From Halobacteriales archaeon QS_4_69_31 (GTDB taxonomy: Archaea > Halobacteriota > Halobacteria > Halobacteriales > Haloarculaceae), in NCBI GenBank assembly GCA_003021655.1, contig PXRP01000028.1, positions 23,635-71,879 of the forward strand: DNA of 48,245 nt, written 5' to 3'. A model generated the notes under the pieces. The model was not told where the DNA came from and made no database searches. It worked only from the letters and a program-made list of their open reading frames with translations. Positions 8,170 to 16,493 of this stretch are shown here, in pieces. Each line of letters opens with the position of its first letter. The stretch's first letter is position 1. A program made the translations under genes and the position numbers.

Positions 8170-9402
8170 ATGGACCACTTCGACGTGGTGATCGCGGGGG
8201 CCGGGCCCGCTGGTGCCCAGTGCGCGCGCGACCTCGCCGGCCGGGATTACGACGTCCTCGTCCTCGAGACCGAGTCCGAGGACGAGTTCCCGCGCCAGAG
8301 CAACAAGTCCACGGCCGGCACGTTCCCGTCGATGATGGCCTCGTTCTCGGTCCCGGACGACGTGGTGATGAACTACACCGACAGCGTCGTCCTCGAGTCG
8401 CCGAACGACTCCTACGTCACCGACCAGCCGGGTGCGGTGCTGGAGTTCGCGGAGTTCAAGCGGTTTCTGGTCCGTGACGGCCGCGAGCGGGGGGCGACCT
8501 ACCGGTTCGACTCGCGCGTCTCGAAACCCATCACGGAGGGCGGCGACGTCGTCGGCGTCCGCTACGACGGCGACGAGGAGGTCTACGGCGACATAATCGT
8601 CGACGCCACGGGGCCGGCGGCGCCGCTGGCCAAGGCACTCGGCGTCAGCGACCTGGAACGCGAGCGCCAGGCCATCGGCGTCGAGTACGAGTACGAAGGC
8701 GTCGCGGTCGACCACCCGGAGTACCCCGACCTGACCGACGCGATGATGCTACGGCTCGACCACGACCTGGCGCCGGGCGGGTACTCGTGGATATTCCACA
8801 CCGGCGGGGACACGGCGAAGGTGGGGCTGTGTTACATCCAGAACGACTCCCACCGCCGGTACGCCACCGACGGGATGGGGATCGACGACTACCTCGAGTA
8901 CTGGCTGGAGACGGACCCGCGGTTCGCCGAGGCCGAGCGCATCGAGGGGAAACAGGCCCACCGCGGGTCGGCCCACATCCAGCCCCCAGGGTCGCTGAGC
9001 ACGGACAGCTTCATGGCCGTCGGCGATACGGTGCCGACGATCGACCCGCTGTGGGGCGAGGGCATCCACACGGGGATGAAGTCGGGCCGGGCCGCGGCGG
9101 TCACGGCCGACGCGTGTCTCACGCCGGCCGACCCCGACACCTCCGCCGAGGCGATGTCCGTCTACGACGACCTCTGGCACTCGGAGGTCGCCCCGAAGGC
9201 CCGGACGCGCCTGCTGATGACGGAACTGCTCTATCTCGCGCCCAACGACCGCTACGACACCCTGATGCGGGACCTCCAGCGGACCGACGGGGACACGCTC
9301 TCGGAGGTCAACGCCGGCGACAAGCTGGCCGCGCGGAAACTGTTCCACCTCTCTGACCTGCCGATGCTCGCGCGGTTCGCGCGACGGCAACTCGCCCAGT
9401 GA
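8170..9402 (+). CDS. Geranylgeranyl reductase family flavoprotein (digeranylgeranylglycerophospholipid reductase)
   Basis: This 410-residue protein starts with an FAD-binding Rossmann motif (GAGPAG, residues 10-15) and has the second FAD motif AVGDTVPTIDPLWGEGIHTGM typical of geranylgeranyl reductases. These enzymes saturate the isoprenoid double bonds of archaeal ether lipids. It lies 52 bp after the UbiA-family gene but has its own TATA-like box. Together they cover prenyl transfer and saturation in archaeol synthesis. Alternative: a paralogue acting on menaquinone side chains or free geranylgeranyl diphosphate; the neighbour favours lipid. Confidence 0.87.
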   Translation: MDHFDVVIAGAGPAGAQCARDLAGRDYDVLVLETESEDEFPRQSNKSTAGTFPSMMASFSVPDDVVMNYTDSVVLESPNDSYVTDQPGAVLEFAEFKRFLVRDGRERGATYRFDSRVSKPITEGGDVVGVRYDGDEEVYGDIIVDATGPAAPLAKALGVSDLERERQAIGVEYEYEGVAVDHPEYPDLTDAMMLRLDHDLAPGGYSWIFHTGGDTAKVGLCYIQNDSHRRYATDGMGIDDYLEYWLETDPRFAEAERIEGKQAHRGSAHIQPPGSLSTDSFMAVGDTVPTIDPLWGEGIHTGMKSGRAAAVTADACLTPADPDTSAEAMSVYDDLWHSEVAPKARTRLLMTELLYLAPNDRYDTLMRDLQRTDGDTLSEVNAGDKLAARKLFHLSDLPMLARFARRQLAQ

Positions 9403-9492
9403 CCCACGCTCGCCGTCCGACCCCCACGAAACGGCTCTGTCGGGCGGTTCTCGCGGTATCGGTCCCCGACTCCGGCCGTGATCGTGCGACAG

Positions 9493-9502
9493 AATTTTAA
9501 TG
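9493..9502 (+). promoter_or_regulatory. TATA box for Tat-exported propeller protein
   Basis: AATTTTAATG centred 28 nt before the ATG at 9525. Confidence 0.55.
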
Positions 9503-9524
9503 CCACGGAATACCACACGCGGGT

Positions 9525-11461
9525 ATGCAAGACGAGCACAGCAGGCGACAGTTCCTGATGGGGTGTGGGTGTGTCGGCGCGGGAGCGCTCACGGCCACCG
9601 GGGTCGGAGCCCGGTCAGACCCCGACGCGGACCTTGCACAGCCGCCGACCAACTGGAGCCGGACCTACGAGGGGCCGGGCGACGCGCCGGGCAACGCGGT
9701 CGCCCCGGCCGTCGACGGCGACGGGCACCTCCTGGCGGGCGAACAGGCGGTCCCCGACGACGTCTCCGAGACGACCGACCGCGCGGCCCGTCTCGTCAGA
9801 ATCGACGCGGACGGCGACGTTCTCTGGGAGGAAACCTACACCCAGCAGTCGACGACCGTCGCGAACGACGTCCTGGCGGACGGCGACGGCTACGTCGTCG
9901 CGGGGTACACCGCCGGCGACGACACCGGAACCGACGCGTTCGCCATCAGAGTCGACGAGGACGGCGACGTCGACTGGCGCAAGACCTTCTGGATCCAGCC
10001 CGACACCGACGACATCGTCCACGCCGTCGAGCCCCGTGCAGGGTCGGGATACGTCTGCGTCGGCGAGACGAGTCGGTTCAATAGCGGGCTGGTCACGCTC
10101 TTGGAGTCCGACGGCGACGTCGACTGGTCGGACACGTTCAGGGACGGGGGCGAGAACCGGCTCGACGCCGTCGCGGAACACCCCCAGGGCGGGTACGTCG
10201 GGATCGGCCGCACAGACGCCGACAACGACGACCTCAACGGGTGGGCGTTCAGATTCAACGAGGACCGCGACATGCTCTGGAGCAAGTCCCACCGCCGGCC
10301 ACGCGAGGGGGCAGGGAGCGACGAATTCTTCGACTACAACGTCTTCTACGACACCGTCGGGACCGCGAACGGGTTCCTCGTCGTCGGGACGAACGGGTCC
10401 AGACGGTCGGAAGCGCCCCGGAACGGCTGGGTCGCGGAACTCAACACCGACGGCGGGATCATCTGGCAGCAGTACTACGAGCGGACGGACGACGTCGTCG
10501 AGTTCTACAGCGTCCAACTCGGCGAACTCAGGTACTACGTGGCGGGCAGGCGCGCCGACGACCTCTCGGGGACGGACAGCCGGGGGCACGTCCTGCGTGT
10601 CGGTATCAGGGGCGCCGTCGAGTGGGAAGACGAGTACGAACCGTCGGGCGTCGGCGCGCTCGCCGACATCAACCTGGTAGACAGGGACGAACTCGTCGGC
10701 ACCGGCGGGGTCGCTCCGAACGCCGCCGGCCAGTCGGACATGTGGGGTCTCACGGTCGGCGGCGAGGGAGCGACCGAGCCGACGCCGTCGCCGACCAGGA
10801 CGCCGACACCCTCACCGACGCCGCCGCCGACGCCGACCCCCTCGCAGACGGCGTCGCCCACGCCGACCGAGACCGACGTGCCAGGCGGCGGTGGTGGAGG
10901 CGGCCAGACGCCGACGAGCGCCCCGACGGAGACCCCGGCCGGCGGTGGCGGTGACGGCGGTGGCGGTGACGGCGGCGGCGACGGCGACTCGTCGGGTGGC
11001 GGCGTCCCGATGACTGCCATCGGCGTCGGTCTCGCCATCGTCGCGCTCGGCGTCGGCGGCTTCCTCTACAACTACTTCGTCCGCGGCGACGGCGGCGGTG
11101 GCGGCGCCGGCGGCCAGGGCGGCCAGCCTCCGCAGGGCGGCCAGGGCGGCCAGCCCCCGCAGGGCGGTCAGGGCGGTCAAGGTGGTCAGGGCGGTCAGCC
11201 CCCGCAGGGCGGCCAGGGCGGCCAACCGCCACAGGGCGGCCAGGGTGGCCAACCACCACAGGGCGGCCAGGGAGGGCAGGGCGGCCAACCGCCGCAAGGC
11301 GGCCAGGGAGGGCAGGGCGGCCAACCGCGCCGCAAGGCGGCCAGGGTGGGCAACCACAGGGCGGCCAGGGTGGGCAGCCACAGGGCGGCCAGGGCGAGTC
11401 CGGTGGCTCGTCGGAAGGCGACGGAGGCGACGGGCAGGGCACTGACGAGGACGCCGACTGA
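9525..11461 (+). CDS. Tat-exported beta-propeller-like membrane protein, frameshifted in its Gly/Gln-rich tail
   Basis: The N-terminus has a twin-arginine signal (SRRQFL, residues 6-11, then a hydrophobic stretch with Cys residues). About six repeats follow (residues ~45-410), each pairing a DGDVxWxxxY/F-type strand with a GYVVxG-type strand, suggesting a beta-propeller. Next come a Thr/Pro-rich wall-spanning linker (~418-452), a Gly/Asp-rich stretch, one transmembrane helix (~495-520), and a cytoplasmic tail of GGQGGQPPQ repeats. Two extra bases near 11326-11330 shift the frame; without them the repeats continue and end GQGTDEDAD at a TGA at 11459-11461, abutting the next gene. As written the frame runs to 11825 in Arg-rich sequence antisense to the phosphatase gene. 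Function unknown; it may be an extracellular sensor or scaffold. Confidence 0.75.
11108..11400 (+). repeat. Tandem repeats encoding GGQGGQPPQ units
   Basis: Roughly a dozen imperfect GGQ/PPQ units built on GGCGGCCAG- and CCGCAG-type words. Repeat number is prone to slippage, and the 2-bp frameshift lies inside the array. Confidence 0.85.
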
Positions 11462-12184
11462 TCAGCCCCGCCGGCCGAGGACGACGCTGACGTTGTCGCT
11501 ACCCCCGTTCTCGTTGGCCGTCTCGACGAGGATGTCCGCGGCGTCAGCGAGCGCGTCGGTCGTCGAGACCACCTCGTGGATGGTCGACTCTGGGACTTCC
11601 TCGGTGAGTCCGTCCGAGCAGAGCAGCAGCGTCTCGCCGGGGTCGAGTTCGAGCGAGAAGGTGTCGGGGTCGACCCCGTCGCCCGCACCCAGCGCCTGGG
11701 AGATGACGTTGCGCCGCGGGTGGGCGGCGGCCTCCTCCTGGGTCAACTGGCCGGCATCGACCAACTGCTGGACGAGCGAGTGGTCGACGGTCACCTGCTC
11801 GATGGCGTCGTCGGTGACGCTGTAGGCGCGGCTGTCGCCGACGTTGATGACCGTCGTGGTGTCGTCCCCGACGAGCGCCGCCACGAGGGTCGTTCCCATC
11901 CCCCCGCGGCCGCTGTCGGCGGCGGCGGCCTCGCGGACCGCCTCGTCGGCGGTCCGGACGGCCCGTTCGAGCGCCTCGGCCGGTTCGGCGCCCACCCGTC
12001 TCCCCAGGTTCTCGGCGAACGCCTCCAGCGCGGTGGCGCTCGCGACGTCGCCCGCGCTGTGGCCGCCCATGCCGTCGGCGACCGCCAGCAGTTCGCCGCT
12101 GTCGGTCGAGACTGCGAGGACGCTGTCCTCGTTGTGGTCGCGCCGTCTGCCGACGTCCGTCTCCGCGACCGTCTCGACTCCCAT
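11462..12184 (-). CDS. PP2C-type serine/threonine protein phosphatase
   Basis: This 240-residue protein has all the core PPM/PP2C motifs. RRRDHNED (13-20) and ADGMGGH (36-42) supply the metal-binding aspartates. NVGDSRAY, LLCSDGLTEEV and GGSDNVSVVL follow in order. It should be a soluble Mn/Mg-dependent phosphatase that removes phosphate from Ser/Thr. Its stop codon touches the restored stop of the convergent membrane-protein gene without a gap. No kinase gene is in the window. The ATG at 12184 starts directly with the conserved VETVAETDVGRRR sequence. Confidence 0.93.
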   Translation of the reverse strand: MGVETVAETDVGRRRDHNEDSVLAVSTDSGELLAVADGMGGHSAGDVASATALEAFAENLGRRVGAEPAEALERAVRTADEAVREAAAADSGRGGMGTTLVAALVGDDTTTVINVGDSRAYSVTDDAIEQVTVDHSLVQQLVDAGQLTQEEAAAHPRRNVISQALGAGDGVDPDTFSLELDPGETLLLCSDGLTEEVPESTIHEVVSTTDALADAADILVETANENGGSDNVSVVLGRRG

Positions 12185-12208
12185 ACCTGAAGGCCGGGGG
12201 GCTTCGCC

Positions 12209-12219
12209 GAAAAACTTTC
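12209..12219 (-). promoter_or_regulatory. Possible TATA-like box for PP2C gene
   Basis: GAAAGTTTTTC on the minus strand, about 30 nt before the ATG at 12184; a weak match. Confidence 0.35.
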
Positions 12220-12281
12220 GTCGAGCGACAGCTTTGGCCAGATCGTCTCATCTCAGTGTCACGTCCAGGGCCGGGGAAGAA

Positions 12282-12290
12282 AGCTTATTC
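12282..12290 (+). promoter_or_regulatory. TATA-like box for the membrane protein at 12314
   Basis: AGCTTATTC centred 28 nt before the ATG at 12314. Confidence 0.5.
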
Positions 12291-12313
12291 AGCGGGGTGC
12301 CAAACGCCCGGAT

Positions 12314-13057
12314 ATGTCCGTCGGGAACCAGGGTGTCGTGGAGGCGATCAAGGTGGACCTCCGGAAGTTTTACGAGACCTGGATGGACCTGCTCTTTCCG
12401 CGCCAGCGCGCGGACGACCACTCGGTGCTGGGGAAGTGGCGTCCCGAGACGCCCCGGGAGAAGGTGACCTACAACGGCTGGTCGGTGCTCGGGATGTCCG
12501 TCATCGCGGTGCTGTACCCGCTCGCGCTCTTCGGCGTGGTCGTCCGGTTCCACGCCCGGAAGGTCGACGTTTCGGTCGAGAAGATCGGTGCGATCGGCGT
12601 GTTCCTGCTCGCGTTGCTTGTCTGGGGCGGCCTCGCGGCGCTCGTGGAGTTCCAGCTGAGCTTCCCGGAGAACGAGGCAAACGCCATCATCGGTGCCAGC
12701 GTCGTCGCTATCGTCTCGACGGCGCTCGCGCTGTTTTTCCGCCACGTCGGCGGCCGCGCCGTCACCGTCATCTTCGCGTACCCCTTCGCGATGACGGCCA
12801 TCTTCCTCCCGCCCGTGGTGGCCGCTCTCCTCTCGGACCGGGTCGCGCAGTTCTCGATCGTCTACAGCGAGGAGGTCGCCGTCATCATCCAGAACCAGGT
12901 CCTCGCCGAGGTCGGCCTCAAGGACTACTTCGTCGACAACTTCGACCGCAACGGCGGTGCCTACGTCATCATGTGGGTGGCGATATCGGTCCCGGCCGGG
13001 TGGCTACTCGGCTCGACGGTCGCGCTGGCCGATTTCATCCGCCCCAAAGAGGACTAG
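12314..13057 (+). CDS. Integral membrane protein of unknown function
   Basis: This 247-residue protein has a soluble N-terminus of about 55 residues (rich in charged residues, with FYETWMDLLFPRQR) followed by about five hydrophobic helices: near 57-76, 90-115, 120-140, 150-170, and 215-235. The sequence between the last two is amphipathic and charged (SEEVAVIIQNQVLAEVGLKD). I recognise no catalytic motif. It looks like a conserved haloarchaeal membrane protein. Its TAG overlaps the stop of the convergent downstream gene through a shared CTAG. Confidence 0.78.
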   Translation: MSVGNQGVVEAIKVDLRKFYETWMDLLFPRQRADDHSVLGKWRPETPREKVTYNGWSVLGMSVIAVLYPLALFGVVVRFHARKVDVSVEKIGAIGVFLLALLVWGGLAALVEFQLSFPENEANAIIGASVVAIVSTALALFFRHVGGRAVTVIFAYPFAMTAIFLPPVVAALLSDRVAQFSIVYSEEVAVIIQNQVLAEVGLKDYFVDNFDRNGGAYVIMWVAISVPAGWLLGSTVALADFIRPKED

Positions 13058-13764
13058 AGCGGCACCTCCGCGGGGTCTATCGTCCGCGCCTCCGGGACGC
13101 CCCGACCGACGCCGACCTCGCCCGTCCGGTCTCTGTCGACGAGTATCGTCCCGCCGACCGAGAGCGGCGCGAGCACGCCCCCGACCACCGTTCCCGCGTC
13201 GGACAGCGGCGCCCGGACCGCGACGCTGTCCGCTGCCGTCAGTTCGGCCTCGCGTGCGACACGGTCGGCCGCAGTCAGGAGTCGGCGGTGCGTGTAGGTC
13301 TCCCCGCCGGCCGCGAGGAGGGCGGTCCCGGGCGCGACCGCCTCGGGCGGCATCGTCGGGTTCTCGCTCCAGACCTCCCGCTCGAAGTGTGCGACCCCGG
13401 TCTCGTCGGGGTCGTCGCCGTAGGCGAGGACCTGCGTCCCGGGTCCGGAGTCGTATTCGGCGACCCGGTCGGCGGGGACGACCAGCGCCCGCGCCTCGAC
13501 GCGCCGCCCGGGGTCGAATGTGACCGTCGCGCCGAGGAGCCCCGCGCCGAGAAAGGCCGTCAGCGGCGGCGGCGAGAGCGCCTCGGCGGCGTCTACGGCG
13601 ACCGTCGCGCCCTCGCGGACGCCGTAGTGGCGAAACAGGTTGCCCGCCTTCCAGGCGGTCGTACAGAGCTTCTCGTAGCTGTACGAGCCCGCGCGGCTGT
13701 CGGTCCGGAGCGCGAGCGCGTCGCTCCGGCGCTCGCGCGCGACGAGGTCACCGACCGTGTCCAT
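13054..13764 (-). CDS. Shortened AMP-binding (acyl-CoA synthetase-like) protein
   Basis: This 236-residue protein resembles the N-terminal half of adenylate-forming acyl-CoA synthetases: the start VGDLVARERRSDALALR and the SYEKLCTTAWKAGNLFRHYGV segment match the family N-domain. It lacks the P-loop (usual form SGTTGxPKG) and the C-terminal domain with the catalytic lysine. About half the usual length is missing, yet the frame is clean and codon use matches its neighbours, so it may be a retained non-catalytic derivative. A gene decay product is the alternative. It is convergent with, and overlaps by 4 nt, the membrane-protein gene. Confidence 0.7.
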   Translation of the reverse strand: MDTVGDLVARERRSDALALRTDSRAGSYSYEKLCTTAWKAGNLFRHYGVREGATVAVDAAEALSPPPLTAFLGAGLLGATVTFDPGRRVEARALVVPADRVAEYDSGPGTQVLAYGDDPDETGVAHFEREVWSENPTMPPEAVAPGTALLAAGGETYTHRRLLTAADRVAREAELTAADSVAVRAPLSDAGTVVGGVLAPLSVGGTILVDRDRTGEVGVGRGVPEARTIDPAEVPL

Positions 13765-13833
13765 GGTCGCCGTTGGGACGACGGCGGGAAAAGGCGTCGG
13801 GACCGTGCTCGAGCGCCGTCCCGAGACCGGGGT

Positions 13834-13842
13834 ACATTTACA
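13834..13842 (+). promoter_or_regulatory. TATA-like box for nop5-fibrillarin
   Basis: ACATTTACA centred 27 nt before the nop5 ATG at 13865. Confidence 0.55.
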
Positions 13843-13864
13843 ATTTCGGTGTGTGCGTCCGGGT

Positions 13865-14737
13865 ATGACCGACGACGCCGCGGGAGCCGGCTGGTTCGAG
13901 GGCGTCGACCCCGACAGCCTGGCCGGCGCCCGCGAGGCGCTCGAAGCGGGGTCCGCCGACGCGCCTGCCGACTGGCCGGCGCGGGCCGTCGCGGCCGGCT
14001 TCGCCGCCGACGCCGACGACTACTACGACAAACTCCACGAGGCGACGACGACGGTGGCCCGCCAGCGCGTCCGCGAACTGGAGCGGGCCGACGACCGCCA
14101 ACTGATCCACGCCGTCCGGGCCATGGACGATTGTCGCCGGACAGCGAACGAACTCGCCGAGCGGGTCGCCGAGTGGGCCGGCGCCCGCTACGACGACGCG
14201 GGAACGGGCGTCGAGTACGCGCGGGAGCTGGCGGCCGGCGACGCGAGCGGGGATCCGACGGGCGACGCGGACAGGGACCCGGCCGGCGAGCGGCTGGTCG
14301 CGCTGGCCGAGCGGACGGCGGCGCTGGCCGACGAGGCCGACGAACTGGAGCGGTTCGTCGGGAGGGCCGCGCCCGACGTGGCGCCGAACCTCGCGGCGAT
14401 GGCCGGGCCCGTCTTGGCCGCACGGCTCATCTCGCTCGCGGGCGGGCTCGAAGCGCTGGCGAAACAGCCCAGCAGTACCGTCCAGGTGCTCGGCGCCGAG
14501 GACGCGCTCTTTGCCCACCTCAGGGGCGACGCGCCCTCGCCGAAACACGGCGTCATCTACACCCACGAGTACGTCAGCGGCACGCGCCGGGAGAAACGGG
14601 GGTCGGCCGCCCGCGCGCTGGCGGGGAAGCTCACTATCGCGGCCCGCGTCGACCACTACGGCGGCGACCGCCGGCCGGAACTGGACGCCGAACTCGACGA
14701 GCGGATCCGCCAGATCAGGGGTGGGGGCGATGAGTGA
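13865..14737 (+). CDS. nop5: Nop5 (Nop56/58) box C/D RNP protein
   Basis: This 290-residue protein is archaeal Nop5. The C-terminal Nop domain has APNLAAMAGPVLAARLISLAGGLEALAKQPSST and the VQVLGAEDALFAHLRG and HGVIYTHEYV motifs. It bridges L7Ae-bound box C/D guide RNA and fibrillarin for 2'-O-methylation of rRNA and tRNA. The N-terminal fibrillarin-binding region is short and acidic, as is usual in haloarchaea. Its last codons overlap the fibrillarin gene by 8 nt, so the partners are co-translated. The ATG at 13865 sits 27 nt after the TATA-like box. Confidence 0.93.
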   Translation: MTDDAAGAGWFEGVDPDSLAGAREALEAGSADAPADWPARAVAAGFAADADDYYDKLHEATTTVARQRVRELERADDRQLIHAVRAMDDCRRTANELAERVAEWAGARYDDAGTGVEYARELAAGDASGDPTGDADRDPAGERLVALAERTAALADEADELERFVGRAAPDVAPNLAAMAGPVLAARLISLAGGLEALAKQPSSTVQVLGAEDALFAHLRGDAPSPKHGVIYTHEYVSGTRREKRGSAARALAGKLTIAARVDHYGGDRRPELDAELDERIRQIRGGGDE

Positions 14738-15362
14738 CCTGCCCGCCGGCGTCCAGCGCCGCACCATCGACGGCGAGCGGTCGCTGGCGACGCGTGGCGA
14801 ACCGGTCTACGGCGAGGCGACCGACGGCGAGTGGCGCGCCTGGAACCCCCGGCGCTCGAAACTCGCCGCGATGCTGGAGTCGGGGCTGGCGACCGGCCTC
14901 GCGGGCGGGGAGACGGTACTCTATCTCGGCGCGGCGGCGGGGACGACTGTCAGCCACGTCGCCGACTTCGCGGGGCCGACCTACGCCGTCGAGTTCGCGC
15001 CGCGGCCGATGCGTGACCTGCTGGCGGCCTGCGAGACGCGGCCGCGACTGTTCCCGCTGCTCGCGGACGCGCGGACCCCGGGCGAGTACGCCCACGTCGT
15101 CGAACCGGTCGACGCCGTCGTCCAGGACGTCGCGACCCGCGGCCAGGCGGCCGTCGCCGTGGCCAACGCGCAGTTCCTCCGCGAGGACGGCCGCCTCCTG
15201 TTGGCCGTCAAGGCCCGCAGCGAGGACGTCACCGCCGACCCCGAATCCGTCTTCGAGGCGGTGCTCGACGACCTGCGCGAGCGGTACGAGATCCTGACGA
15301 CAGAGAGGCTCGAACCGTCCCACGACGACCACCTCGGCGTGGTCGCCCGTCCCCGGTCGTAA
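14730..15362 (+). CDS. flpA: Fibrillarin-like rRNA/tRNA 2'-O-methyltransferase
   Basis: This 210-residue protein is archaeal fibrillarin, the catalytic subunit of box C/D RNPs. SAM-binding sequence VLYLGAAAGTTVSHVAD and the downstream YAVEFAPRPMRDLL, DAVVQDVA and LLLAVKARS segments match the family, including the K and D residues of the catalytic set. The substrate-facing start RTIDGERSLATRGEPVYGE is typical. It begins inside the end of nop5. Confidence 0.94.
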   Translation: MSDLPAGVQRRTIDGERSLATRGEPVYGEATDGEWRAWNPRRSKLAAMLESGLATGLAGGETVLYLGAAAGTTVSHVADFAGPTYAVEFAPRPMRDLLAACETRPRLFPLLADARTPGEYAHVVEPVDAVVQDVATRGQAAVAVANAQFLREDGRLLLAVKARSEDVTADPESVFEAVLDDLRERYEILTTERLEPSHDDHLGVVARPRS

Positions 15363-15414
15363 ACCCGCCCCCGCTGTATCGAACCCGCCGGCGGCCGATG
15401 GGGACGCCGCAGTT

Positions 15415-15423
15415 CCCATTACC
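15415..15423 (+). promoter_or_regulatory. Possible TATA-like box for MBL hydrolase
   Basis: CCCATTACC centred 25 nt before the ATG at 15444; weak. Confidence 0.35.
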
Positions 15424-15443
15424 CCAGGGTCGGTACTGCGCCC

Positions 15444-16298
15444 ATGGAGTTCACGGTCCTGGGTTCCGGTGGTAATAGTCCGACGCCGATGCCGACCTGT
15501 GACTGTCGCGTCTGCGAGGAGGCCAGGGAGAAGGGCATCCCGTACGCCCGGCGGGGCAACTCGCTTTTCGTCCACGACGAGAAGGTCCTCGTCGACGCGC
15601 CCGAACTGGTCTGGGAGTCGCTGAACCGCGAGTCGATCCGGGCGGTCGACTACGTCTTCCTGACGCACTTCCACGCCGACCACACGCTGGGACTGCGGGT
15701 CCTCCAGCCCCTGGGGATGGAGGACGTGCCCGTCACCGACTTCGTCGGCGACCCGCCGACACTGGTCGTGAGCGAGACCACCTCCGAGCGGGCCATCGAG
15801 GCCAACGAGGTGTTCAGCCACCTCACGGAGGTCTGGTCCGACGTCGAGGTCCTAGACGACGGCGAGACGCGAGCGTTCGGGGACCTGTCGGTCACGCACC
15901 TGACCGCGGACATCCACGAGGACGGCGACGGGGCCATCTCGGGCTTTCTCTTCGAGGACGGGACGGCGACGGCGTTCGTCTCGCCCGACGAGAACAGGCA
16001 CTTCGATCTGGACCGGCTCCCGGCGCTTGACCTGTGGGTCAAAGAGACCGGCTACTTCCCGGAGACGCCCGCCGGAGAGCCCCTCGTCACCGAGGAGGCG
16101 GCCGAGACGACGCTCGCCCACGAGATGACCTTCGAGGAGTCGCTGGCCCAGGTCCGGACGGTCGAGCCCGGGCGGGTGGTCTGTACCGAGATCGAGGAAC
16201 TGTTCCGGCGCAGCTACGACGACTACAAGCGTCTGGAACGGGACCACGAGGACCTGAATCTGGAGTTCGCCTACGACGGGATGCGGATCGAACTCTGA
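15444..16298 (+). CDS. MBL-fold metallo-hydrolase (PhnP/RNase Z-like)
   Basis: This 284-residue protein has the metallo-beta-lactamase metal motif HFHADH at 75-80, with further ligands at TADIHEDGD and in the last third. The start FTVLGSGGNSPTPMPTCDCRVC, with two CxC/CxxC cysteines, resembles PhnP-type phosphodiesterases, which carry an extra structural zinc. The substrate cannot be named. It probably hydrolyses a cyclic nucleotide or other phosphodiester. It stands alone between nop5-fibrillarin and gshA. Confidence 0.87.
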   Translation: MEFTVLGSGGNSPTPMPTCDCRVCEEAREKGIPYARRGNSLFVHDEKVLVDAPELVWESLNRESIRAVDYVFLTHFHADHTLGLRVLQPLGMEDVPVTDFVGDPPTLVVSETTSERAIEANEVFSHLTEVWSDVEVLDDGETRAFGDLSVTHLTADIHEDGDGAISGFLFEDGTATAFVSPDENRHFDLDRLPALDLWVKETGYFPETPAGEPLVTEEAAETTLAHEMTFEESLAQVRTVEPGRVVCTEIEELFRRSYDDYKRLERDHEDLNLEFAYDGMRIEL

Positions 16299-16460
16299 CT
16301 CGGTCGCCCCGAGACGTCCTCCCGCCGTCGGCGCCGCCGGGGCCGCGCGCGACGAGCTGACTCGCGCGCTGACGGTTCGCTTGCCGGGTCGGGTGGTCGG
16401 CTCACCGGGTCACCGCGGACGCGGCCGCGACCCGCCCCGTAGCGGTCTCCGGGATGGGAA

Positions 16461-16470
16461 GGTTTTACCG
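16461..16470 (+). promoter_or_regulatory. TATA-like box for gshA
   Basis: GGTTTTACCG centred 29 nt before the ATG at 16494. Confidence 0.5.
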
Positions 16471-16493
16471 CTCGCGGGTCGACGTTGTCGCCG

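Noticed and set aside
11462..11825. Extension of the Tat-exported protein frame over the PP2C gene
   Set aside because: The sequence after 11330 switches to Arg-rich text antisense to a well-conserved phosphatase. It is explained by a 2-bp frameshift, so it is not a genuine domain.
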